In this document: positions 10,339 through 18,610 of the stretch, one piece after another
Numbering within the stretch: the stretch's first letter is position 1
Layout of the letters: each line of letters opens with the position of its first letter
Source of the DNA: Brucella cytisi
GTDB lineage: Bacteria > Pseudomonadota > Alphaproteobacteria > Rhizobiales > Rhizobiaceae
Assembly: GCA_012103075.1 (NCBI GenBank)
Contig: JAAVLQ010000003.1
Location: forward strand, 1,178,001 to 1,242,000
Direction: 5' to 3'
Length of the DNA: 64,000 bases
Notes under the pieces: generated by a model
Database searches by the model: none
Told to the model about the DNA's origin: nothing
Seen by the model: the letters and a program-made list of their open reading frames with translations, nothing else
Translations under genes and position numbers: made by a program

Positions 10339-11268
10339 ATGGCTATTCTTCTTATTGCCGAACATGACAATGCAACCCTTTCCGACCAGACGGCGAAGGC
10401 GCTGACGGCAGCTGCCCAGATCGGCGGCGACGTGGATGTTCTGGTTGCAGGCAGGGGGCGCGAAGGCTGCTGCCGATGCCGCAGCCAAGCTGAAGGGCGT
10501 GCGCAAGGTTCTGCTTGCTGAAAGCGATGCACTGGAAAACCGTCTGGCCGAGCCAACGGCCGCTCTCATCGTGGAACTGGCAGGCAATTACGACACGATC
10601 ATTGCTCCGGCAACGACCTCGGCCAAGAACATCCTGCCGCGTGTTGCAGCGCTTCTCGATGTGATGCAGTTGTCCGAAATCATGGAAGTCGTGTCGGCTG
10701 ATACGTTCAAGCGCCCGATCTATGCGGGCAATGCGATCCAGACGGTCCAGTCGACCGATGCAAAGAAGGTTATCACTGTGCGTACCGCGTCGTTCCGGGC
10801 AACGGGCGAAGGTGGTTCGGCTGCAGTTGAAAGCGTCAATGCAGCAGCCGATCCGGCGCTATCGAGCTTCGTCGGCAATGCGCTGTCGGATTCGGACCGT
10901 CCGGAACTGACCTCGGCCAAGATCATCATCTCCGGCGGTCGTGCACTCGGTTCTGCCGAAAAGTTCCGGGAAGTGATCCTGCCGGTTGCTGACAAGCTCG
11001 GTGCAGCGGTCGGCGCAAGCCGTGCCGCAGTCGATGCGGGCTACGCGCCGAACGACTGGCAGGTTGGCCAGACCGGCAAGGTGGTTGCCCCGGATCTCTA
11101 CATCGCCGTCGGAATCTCTGGTGCGATCCAGCATCTGGCCGGTATGAAAGACAGTCGTGTGATCGTGGCGATCAACAAGGACGAGGAAGCGCCGATCTTC
11201 CGGTGGCCGATTACGGCCTCGTCGGCGATCTCTTTACGATCCTGCCGGAACTGCAAAACGTTCGTTGA
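10339..11268 (+). CDS. etfA: electron transfer flavoprotein alpha subunit (frameshifted)
   Basis: Alpha subunit of ETF, carrying the FAD. The FAD-binding C-terminal domain is clear: [60 protein letters not shown], then [20 protein letters not shown]. Frame breaks near 10450 and 11203 interrupt it. After the second the protein ends [18 protein letters not shown]... with stop TGA 11266-11268, about 309 residues as expected. The start is 23 bases after the etfB stop, with GGAAGG as ribosome-binding site. Confidence 0.93.
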
Positions 11269-11285
11269 TTCACCTGAAAAATTTT

Positions 11286-11314
11286 CTGATCGCCTGAACT
11301 ATCCGGGCGATCAG
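11286..11314. terminator. hairpin downstream of etfA
   Basis: CTGATCGCC pairs perfectly with GGCGATCAG around an 11-base loop, 18 bases after the etfA stop. It is preceded by AAAAATTTT but not followed by a T-run, so termination in this direction is uncertain. The inner 16 bases recur at 12650-12665. Confidence 0.5.
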
Positions 11315-11677
11315 AATGTTCATGTGACTAATCGAAGGAACAAAGCTGCCACGGCGATTTTTGACTGGCGATCAAAGCGAACGTGAATAGCCGCTATCTG
11401 CGGCATCAGGCAGGTAGGTAAGGACAAAACCTCGACCTGCTACGGAACTGTTTCAAGGTCCGTTTCGCGAAACTCGTTATCTGTCGCCGGGACCGGCACA
11501 CGATAATATTTTGCGGACGCGTAATGTATGCAGTCTGCCAAATTCAGCCCGCGGCGGCTCTATTGGCCGCATGGAGTGAAGGTGTTGTGGCCTGTATTGC
11601 CGACGGTATGTCGCAAAGCTCGATGGCGCGGGCGTCCAGTTCCCCGGCATCAGGGAACTGAGATCACGAGGTGAGCT
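11315..11677. other. intergenic stretch, nothing recognised
   Basis: About 360 bases between the etfA hairpin and the antitoxin gene. No ORF with a recognisable product, ribosome-binding site or conserved motif is apparent on either strand. Confidence 0.4.
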
Positions 11678-11960
11678 TACGCCGCGCGGGGAGCCACAGT
11701 TAATCTTACTCCGAGAGCGGACAGAACCTTTTGCACCGTATCATACCGCAACTTGGAGCCAGTCTTTAGAGCTTTGTAGAGGCTTTCCCGCCCGAGGCCG
11801 GATTCACGGCAATCTCGGACATTCCCTTTGCCTTGGCAATGTGCCCGAGAGCGGCAATGAAAACCTCTGGATCGTCTTCCATGGCCGCGGCAAGGAACTC
11901 TGCAATCATCTCGTCGCTATCCAGATAGTCCGACACATCGAAATCGGTGAAGTTAGTCAT
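11678..11960 (-). CDS. type II antitoxin, HTH addiction-module antidote (frameshifted)
   Basis: Small antidote protein of the HigA-like addiction-module family. It begins TNFTDFDVSDYLDSDEMIAE. After a one-base loss near 11815 it continues as a helix-turn-helix region (ARESGLGRESLYKALKTGSK) and ends LSALGVRLTVAPRAA at TAA 11678-11680, about 93 residues. AAGGATCGACC precedes ATG 11960. The start overlaps the upstream toxin stop as ATGA, so the two are translationally coupled, toxin first. The HTH protein most likely binds the operator upstream of the toxin. Confidence 0.85.
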
Positions 11961-12260
11961 GGTCGATCCTTTCCAAGCGTTGCGGCCATTTCGATAGCCT
12001 TTTGATGTCACGCTTTTGTGTGCTCTTGTCTCCACCGATCAGCAGCAGGTACACAACGTCCCCTTGCCGGGTGTAATAGAGCCGGTATCCCGCCCGTAAT
12101 GAATGCGCATTTCGGAAACACCGTGTCCTACCGGCTCAGTGTCACCGAAGTTACCCTTCTCGGCGGAGACAATGCGCGCCAGAATGCGGGTCTTCGCCCT
12201 CAAATCCTTTAGCGCTTTGAACCACGCTTCAAATTCGTCGGATTTCTTGAATTGATTCAT
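11957..12260 (-). CDS. type II toxin, RelE/ParE (HigB-like) family (frameshifted)
   Basis: Addiction-module killer protein, probably a ribosome-dependent mRNA interferase by family. N-terminus NQFKKSDEFEAWFKALKDLR, then RILARIVSAEKGNFGDTEPV, then GVSEMRIHYG. After a frame break near 12095 it reads GYRLYYTRQGDVVYLLLIGG DKSTQKRDIK (basic C-terminal segment). A second break near 12005 leads to the end TLGKDRP. Joined length is about 101 residues. The ATG lies only about six bases from the -10 box, so the transcript should be leaderless or nearly so. Confidence 0.85.
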
Positions 12261-12265
12261 GGTTT

Positions 12266-12294
12266 ATTGTATCCATTCGGATACGTTTTGTCAA
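12266..12294 (-). promoter_or_regulatory. sigma-70 promoter with palindromic operator for the toxin-antitoxin operon
   Basis: On the minus strand TTGACA (12289-12294), a 17-base spacer and TACAAT (12266-12271) make a near-consensus promoter. The spacer contains the perfect palindrome GTATCC-GAAT-GGATAC (12269-12284), which overlaps the -10 box and is a natural autorepression site for the antitoxin or the complex. The toxin ATG is at 12260. Confidence 0.8.
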
Positions 12295-12309
12295 GGGAGG
12301 TTGGCCGGT

Positions 12310-12644
12310 GGCACCGTAACCTTAATTTTGTTGTAAAGCTTAGCGGTGGAACAGAGGGCATGCACGACAGTCGCTCCTCGCTTTATCACCGCCGTTGCTT
12401 TCCGCCTGAGATTATTGCCAAAGTAGTGTGGCTGTATATCCGGTTTCCGTTGAGTTTTCGTATGGTCAAAGACATACTGGCATACCGAGGAATTGTCGTT
12501 AACCTCAAGACAGCGCGCGAGTGGGCTGAAAAGTTCTGACGAGACTACGCCAACACAATCTGGCGCGATATCGCTGGCGTGTAATCTGCCCAATCACGAC
12601 ATCATAGATCAACACGCATCCGGGTACAGGTTAAGGTTACGGTG
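12310..12644 (+). mobile_element. internally deleted IS6-family element (335 bp, both ends kept)
   Basis: Terminal inverted repeats GGCACCGTAACCTTAA (12310-12325) and its exact complement (12629-12644) bracket a short relic. The relic contains the N-terminal transposase segment (CFPPEIIAKVVWLYIRFPLS, then REWAEKF at about 12405-12537). It jumps to the extreme C-terminal end (IWRDIAGV) of the same transposase type seen at 42230-42950. The junction falls at a short shared AACAC-ATC sequence, suggesting deletion between microhomologies. The 8-bp flanks do not match, so no target duplication remains. It could still be mobilised in trans. Confidence 0.8.
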
Positions 12645-12683
12645 CCTTCTCATCGCCTGAACTATCCAGCCGATGGATGCTAA

Positions 12684-13576
12684 ACTCATCCCGAGACTGC
12701 GTGTTTTCCTGCATAGTCGTAGCCTATTGCGGCCTTGAACTGACTGATTTTTTCCAGAAGCATTTCGCGGTATGCCTCAGGTGACATCGTTCGATCGTCG
12801 ACCCGTGTCAGCCCGCGTGATACAGGCACCAGCAGATCTCCGGGTGTGAACCACGAAGTGAATGTATACTTGTTACATCACCTCCCTGAGCGCCAAGTCC
12901 GGTGCAAGGATGATTGAGTGTGGAAGAAGATGTCGCAAGCGCCGACCTTCCTGAGGAACAGTGGCGCCGATCACCGCTCCGATAGGAGACAGGGACGTTC
13001 GGCGGTGAAAAGCTGCCAATCAAATCTGCGACCCGGTCCGATATCAGCCTGTTTCCAGTTAACTTGTCCCGGATCCAGCCAGCGCACGGATTGGATGTTC
13101 GACACAGGACAAACAAACCTTTTCCATACCGCTTCGAACATTCTACGAAAGGTGCAAGTGTGTCGGGGCCCATAAGTGGGTTAATCGTCAGGCAGTCTGC
13201 CTCGAAATCCCCGCTGCCACCGTCTGCAAGGGGCGTGAGATATGCACGGGCATATGCAGCGGCTGTCGCACCAATATCCCCGCGTTTGGCATCGAGAATG
13301 ACACCAATTCCGGCATCCCCGGCTCGCCTCATTCCAGCGGAGAGGGCCGCGAGGCCGGCAAGCCCGCCGGCTTCGAAATAGGCGGCCCGGAATTTTACAA
13401 ACCCAACTTTCCCTCGATTGAATCAAGAATGAGATTGACGTACCGATCCATCCAGCAGCCATCTTCCCTCTCGAAGAATTGTGGGATATCGGACAAAGAG
13501 GGATCTATGCCTACGACTAGGTCGCCATACTTGCCGACATTGGTTTCCACGATCTCCGTCCGGTCGGTTTTCCCAT
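12684..13576 (-). CDS. pyrF: orotidine 5'-phosphate decarboxylase, type 2 (frameshifted)
   Basis: Converts OMP to UMP, the last step of pyrimidine synthesis. The catalytic motif GVILDAKRGDIGATAAAYAR is intact, as are DCLTINPLMGPDTLAPFVE and GKGLFVLCRTSNPCAG, the type 2 (Mycobacterium-like) arrangement. Upstream, KYGDLVVGIDPSLSDIPQFF gives the N-terminus; downstream, ILAPGLGAQGGDV then SRGLTRVDDRTMSPEAYREM give the C-terminus, stopping at TGA 12684-12686. Frame breaks occur near 13570, 13395, 12990 and 12870. ATG 13576 is preceded by GAGGA at ideal spacing. Joined length is about 297 residues. Confidence 0.85.
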
Positions 13577-13764
13577 GTCAGAATCCTCGTTAAGATTTGC
13601 CGTTGCGCTGACCAATCAGTTCTCGCTCTTGGACATCAGATCGTGCGCTGGGTCAAGAAATTGATGGATCGAATGTCGCGGCTGGGCTGCCTTTTGCGAC
13701 AGCTTCAGTTCTTTGTCGCCGAAATTATCATGACTGGCGATCATCATAAATGATGCCAATAATC

Positions 13765-13780
13765 TGGCATGAAACCTGCT
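13765..13780 (+). promoter_or_regulatory. weak sigma-54-like promoter candidate
   Basis: TGGCATGAAACCTGCT keeps the GG and GC elements at the correct 10-base spacing but departs from TTGC at the -12 half. It lies 24 bases upstream of the small membrane ORF. Confidence 0.3.
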
Positions 13781-13803
13781 TGTTTAAGACAAAACAATAA
13801 CGG

Positions 13804-14134
13804 GTGCTTCTTGTGTCTTATACAGTCTTCCTGCTCGGCCTATTAAGTGCCTCTTTCGGTCTCAGCTGGCCCCCGGGTTTGCATCGATCTTTTTTCTCAG
13901 CGCGTTTACTACAGAAAATCAGGTTTGGCGTTGATGATGACCGCAAGTCCGATCTGCATTACCGCCATGGCGCTCTCCGTTTCAGATTTTGGTTTGTTCT
14001 ACAGTGGGTTGGTTGTAACTGCCGGGTGGCTATTCTCAGCGTTAATCAGGGATGTGATCTTCCCGGCAATACCGGTAGCCATGTCCGCAGGGGCGTTGAT
14101 CGCCTATCTTCGGTTTGGCGAGCACATCGTATGA
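13804..14134 (+). CDS. small membrane protein of unknown function (probably frameshifted)
   Basis: Reading VSYTVFLLGLLSASFGLSWP and, after one or two frame breaks near 13880-13930, LALMMTASPICITAMALSVS, GLFYSGLVVTAGWLFSALIR, then AIPVAMSAGALIAYLRFGEH. That is roughly 110 residues with three hydrophobic segments. GTG 13804 or 13813 are possible starts. No family is recognised. It sits between pyrF and the truncated cysG. Confidence 0.4.
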
Positions 14135-14169
14135 GAAAGGCGAATTGTTCCTTGGTTTGCACATTATTG

Positions 14170-15123
14170 TTACCGAAATGCATTATCCGAAGTGTTTTTG
14201 TTCGATATCAGACAAACAATACGGCATTGATTTAGCTTGGATATCTGACCGAAAATATCTTCTATTCGATAGCGCTTAGCTTCACGTCGTCCGAATTCCA
14301 ATATTGCTGGAACAATGTCCTTGTTGAAATAGATAACGTCTGCGGCTTGCAGTGCGCGAATGGCTTTGAGCGTCATCAGCTCGGGGTCTACGGGATTGAC
14401 GGTAAAGACTTTCACACTCTCCTGCATCAGATACCTCCTGTGAAGCAACCGCGAGAAGATCGGTTTCCGAGCTGCTGGTCCACGGTTCCGAGAAGGCTTT
14501 GTCAGCAAATATATCCCAAAAATGGCGACGCGCCGCTGCTGTCGTCACCATGGAACCGACACGGGTGCGTAGGTTTTGGGCAAGCCGTGCCCAGTCTTTC
14601 AGCGAAGCTGGCAAAAGCGCTTCGATCTTACGGCGGATGGTTTGCGCCAGAACAGGCGCCCCGCCATCTGTCGAGATAGCCACGATAACCGGTGAACGAT
14701 TGACGATCGACCCAAACTGGAATTGGCAATATTGTGGTTTATCGATGACATTGACGGGAACACCGGCTCGTTTGCAGGTGGCAAAAAAGGAAGGCTGCGG
14801 CTTCGCCTTCGTCGCGGCAATCGGCAATTGCCATAGCCGCACGGCAAATCCGCATCTTGCAATGGCCCGGTAACCAGCGATATGCACGCTTCCGCATGGA
14901 CCACCGGACGGACGGCCAATGCACGCATCATGTCGTCGGGCGCATCAGCATAGACCTCGACACGAGCCCCGCAGGCGGCCAGCAATTCTGCCTTCCATGC
15001 GGCGGCATCGGAACCGCCAGAGATAATACAGCGTCTTCCCTCCAGCGCCCAAAACACCGGAAGTTTTGCTAGGGGTTCGATGCGAGTAAAGGCTTCACTC
15101 TGCTGCGGTCGCGAGACACCCAT
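14170..15123 (-). pseudogene. cysG: siroheme synthase, truncated in the methyltransferase domain
   Basis: CysG makes siroheme for NirB. The precorrin-2 dehydrogenase/ferrochelatase half is recognisable: LPVFWALEGRRCIISGGSDA, CKRAGVPVNVIDKPQYCQFQ, SPVIVAISTDGGAPVLAQTI, then KIEALLPASLKDWARLAQNL. The uroporphyrinogen methyltransferase half begins (VNPVDPELMTLKAIRALQAA, then FGRREAKRYRIEDIFGQ) but is lost after about 14220, where unrelated sequence leads to a stop at 14170. Several frame breaks (near 14840, 14800, 14440) add to the damage. ATG 15123 overlaps the nasA end. About 160-170 C-terminal residues are missing, so the SUMT activity must come from elsewhere. Confidence 0.75.
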
Positions 15124-17756
15124 TGATGATCCCCTGATTTCGGCGCGGCACGAGCCGCAATTGGTTCCAGCGTTGAGTTGCTTGCCGATGGCCTCTACAC
15201 TATGGCAACCGGAGTGAATGGCAGCGGCAATCTGATTGATGCCTACACCGAAGCACGAGCAAACTGTTGCGCCGGGATCCGGCTTGTCCATACCGGGTCG
15301 ACCTGCAACGATTGCAAAGCGCTTGCGCAAATCGTCATGGGTGACAATCAATTGCTGGATGGCCCAGTTACGAGCGACGGCGACCGGTTGCGGCGCGATG
15401 AACAGCGCCGCAAGCAATCGCGAACCCGCAAAGAAGGCGAGCCGCGTTTCGCCGGTCGCAGTGTCGGTATAGCCGATAGGATCGATCTCTTCGGGAATGG
15501 CGAGATGCACATAACACCATTCCACCCAATCACCGATATCGCCAAGCGAAGCCAATTCCAGCCGCCAGCCACCCTCGGCGCGAGCCAGCGCCCAATAATC
15601 GCAGTCGATAGCGGAGGGTTTTGCAATCGAAACGGCAAAGCCGTAGCTGCGAGCCTGAAACGGCCTCACAGTTACGGCCACGTTTTTTTTGGAGGCGGGC
15701 TGACCGGACACCGGATCGACTACCGGCGCAACCAGCGCGTCGATACGGGCACGAGCGGAAAACTGATCGTTCCAGTGCATCGGCACGAAGACACTGCCCG
15801 CGCCTGCCGCGCCGTTACAAGAGCGCGCACGATGGCCTTGCCGTGGGGGCTTTCAATTTCCACCAGCCCGGCGCTGCCTATACCCAGCGCCGTCGCATCA
15901 CGCGGATGAAGCTCGGCAAACGGTTCGGCGATATGAGCAGAAAGCCGCGTGCTTTTGCCGGTTCGCGTCATCGTATGCCATTGGTCGCGGATGCGGCCCG
16001 TATTGAGCGTGAACGGAAAAACGCTGCTGACGCGGTCTCTCTCCGGCACAGCAGTGACGACAAAGCGGGCGCGCCGGTCGGGATGGAAATAGCCGCCTTT
16101 TTCGAAGTAGCGCGATGCGGTCTCTGCGGCGCCGGATGCCTTCGGCCACTGGAAAGGCATCATGGCATCGTATGCGGTGGGAGCGATGTACTGAACCGCA
16201 CCGATATCGAAATCGCGGCTGCCGTTATTCTCAAAAGCCGACAATGCCGCGTGTTCGGCAAAGATCGCAGACGGGCTCCTATAGTCGAACGGAGCGGCAT
16301 GATTCATACGGCGCGCCACTTCGGCAAGCTGCCACCAGTCCGGCTTGGCCTCGCCCGGAGCGGCCAGAAATGCCCGCTGCCGGGAGATGCGCCGTTCGGA
16401 ATTGGTGACGGTGCCGTCTTTCTCGCCCCAGCCGAGCGATGGCAACAATACATGAGCGTGGCGCGTTGTGTCGGTGTCGTGAACGATGTCAGAGACGACA
16501 ACAAAAGGGCAGGCCGCTATTGCAGCTTCAACTGCATCGGCATTCGGCATGGATACAACCGGATTGGTGGCCATGATCCACAGCGCTTTGATGCGTCCGT
16601 CCGTCACCGCACGGAACATGTCGACGGCTTTCAGTCCGGGCTTTTGGCAATGGCGGGCGAGGACCAGAAACGCTGCACGCGGTCGCGGTCGTCTGGATTC
16701 TCGATAGCCATATGGGCTGCGAGCATATTGGCGAGACCACCCACTTCACGACCACCCATGGCATTGGGCTGTCCGGTTAGTGAAAAGGGCCCCATTCCAG
16801 GTCGCCCGATCCTGCCAGTCGCCAGATGACAATTGATGATGGCATTGACCTTGTCGGTTCCCGAGGACGACTGATTGACGCCCTGACTGTAGCAGGTCAC
16901 CGTATTTTCGGTGGCCTCAAACATCTGGAAGAATTCTCCAAGCTTGGCTGACGACAGACCCGTGCGCTCGACCAGCATTTCCCTATCAATCGCTGCTGAT
17001 GCTTCGACGGCTAGCCCCGGGCCGGATGTATACGCATTGACATAGTTCATATTGAGCGCTGGACTCTTCACCAGATGGGCGAAAAGCCCCATGAAAAGCG
17101 CCACATCGCCATCCGGGCGGATTGCCAGATGCAGATCGGCAATGTCACAGGTCATCGTTCGACGCGGATCAATGACGACAATCTTCATCTGCGGTCGGGT
17201 TGCCTTTGCTGCGGCAAGCCTTTGATAAAGCACTGGATGGCACCGGGCGAGATTGGAACCAGTCAACACTACCAGATCGGCAAGTTCAATATCCTCATAG
17301 GTGCCGGGCACCGTATCGGAACCGAAAGCGCGGCGATGCCCTGCCACGGACGAGGACATGCAAAGGCGCGAGTTCGTGTCTATGTTTGCTGACCCTATAA
17401 AGCCCTTCATCAGCTTGTTTGCGACGTAATAATCTTCGGTCAGCAATTGGCCCGACACGTAGAAGGCTACAGAATCTGGCCCATGTTCAGCTATCGTCTC
17501 CGAAAATCTCCGGGCCACAAGATCGAGCGCCCGGTTCCACTCTGCACGCTGGCCGTCGATTTCAGGAAAGAGTAGCCGACCATCGAGATCGATGGTCTCT
17601 GCAAAACCGAACCTTTCGAACACAATCGTCCGAAATTCGCCGGGTGATCGGGATCGCCTCTAACTGATACTGAGCCGGCTTCATCCACCTTGGCGATTAC
17701 GCCGCAGCCGACGCCACAATAGGGGCAGGTGGTTTTGTTTCGGTGATCGTCGCCAT
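15095..17756 (-). CDS. nasA: assimilatory nitrate reductase catalytic subunit (frameshifted)
   Basis: Molybdopterin-bisMGD enzyme reducing nitrate to nitrite in the cytoplasm. An N-terminal 4Fe-4S site CPYCGVGCG with downstream Cys (GRLCSKG) opens the protein. The Mo-cofactor regions include FYVSGQLLTEDYYVANKLMK, NSRLCMSSSVAGHRRAFGSD and CYSQGVNQSSSGTDKVNAII. The C-terminus carries a BFD-like 2Fe-2S domain (CSCFGVG ... GTNCGSC), as in NasA proteins. Frame breaks fall near 17725, 17600, 16625, 15790 and 15135. After the last the protein ends GIINGCLATAAE at TGA 15095-15097, about 887 residues. Confidence 0.92.
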
Positions 17757-17799
17757 TTCGGACCTCATATCGAAACCGCAAGCTTGGCGCGTGCCTGTC

Positions 17800-18243
17800 T
17801 TACCAGCTGTTGTAGGAGAGGAACTTGCCACTCATCCGGATCTCGATGCGTTCGCCCTTCTGGTTCGGCACCTTGTCCACGCTCATCTCGAAATCGATGG
17901 CGCTCATGATCCCGTTGCCGCTCTTTTCCTGAATGAGTTCTTTCAGCGTCGGACCGTAAATCCCGACAATTTCGTAGAAGCGATAGATACAGGGGTCGGT
18001 CGGGATAGCGCGATCCCATTCCTTGGTCGGATATTCCGCCAGCACCACACCTGCTTCCTGCGGCAAGCCGAGATTGATCGCCAGCTTGTCCGCCTTGTCG
18101 CGTGGCAGGGCATTCATGCCAAGACAGGCCGAGGTGACGAACACTTCACTCATACCAATGCCTTCGGCAATTGAGGCCCGTGTCTGACCGGCGAGTCGCT
18201 TTTTCTCATAGATTAGATCGGTGACGTCACTTTTGCTCAGCAT
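17800..18243 (-). CDS. cynS: cyanate hydratase (cyanase)
   Basis: Converts cyanate and bicarbonate to ammonia and CO2. Intact, 147 residues, close to the usual length. It opens LSKSDVTDLIYEKKRLAGQT with the helical DNA-binding-like domain. The catalytic C-terminal segment has Arg and Glu in CIYRFYEIVG and Ser in NGIMSAIDFEMSVDKV, the three residues of the E. coli active site. It lies between nirD and nasA on the same strand with short gaps (about 40 bases each), so it is probably co-transcribed with nitrate assimilation. The NrtABC-type transporter may carry cyanate as well as nitrate. Confidence 0.95.
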   Translation of the reverse strand: MLSKSDVTDLIYEKKRLAGQTRASIAEGIGMSEVFVTSACLGMNALPRDKADKLAINLGLPQEAGVVLAEYPTKEWDRAIPTDPCIYRFYEIVGIYGPTLKELIQEKSGNGIMSAIDFEMSVDKVPNQKGERIEIRMSGKFLSYNSW

Positions 18244-18284
18244 GCCATCTCCTCTAGTTGGTTGATTTCGCTAGTGTCGGTTCG

Positions 18285-18610
18285 TCAGAAGGCCAGCGCG
18301 AGATAGACGGTGTCGCCTTCCTGCTTGACTGGAAACGTCCGCGTCACGCCTTCGTCGGCACCCTGCGCCTTGCCGGTCGCAAGATTGATAACCCAGTTGT
18401 GCAGCGGGCAGGTCACGCAACCGTCATGGACGATGCCCTGACTGAGCGGCCCGTTCTTGTGCGGGCAGCGATCCTCGATGGCGAACAGGCGGTCGTCGAA
18501 AGTGCGGAAGACGGCAATCGTCGTTGGTCCGTTTTTCACACAGCGCGATCCCTGACGTGGAATGTCGTCCAGCGTGCCGATGGCAATCCAGTTCTGGCCA
18601 TCTCGTTCAT
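18285..18610 (-). CDS. nirD: nitrite reductase (NADH) small subunit
   Basis: Rieske-fold partner of NirB, about 108 residues. IAIGTLDDIPRQGSRCVKNG begins the domain, and both halves of the iron-sulfur motif are present: CPHKNGP and CPLHNW. The ATG at 18610 overlaps the nirB stop (ATGA), but the domain lies one frame away, implying a single-base loss just after the start. Without it the frame still reads on from RNERDGQNW. It ends at TGA 18285, about 40 bases before cynS. Confidence 0.9.

Noticed and set aside
15621-16829. 402-codon plus-strand ORF opposite nasA
   Set aside because: Shadow of nasA; no ribosome-binding site or recognisable domain.
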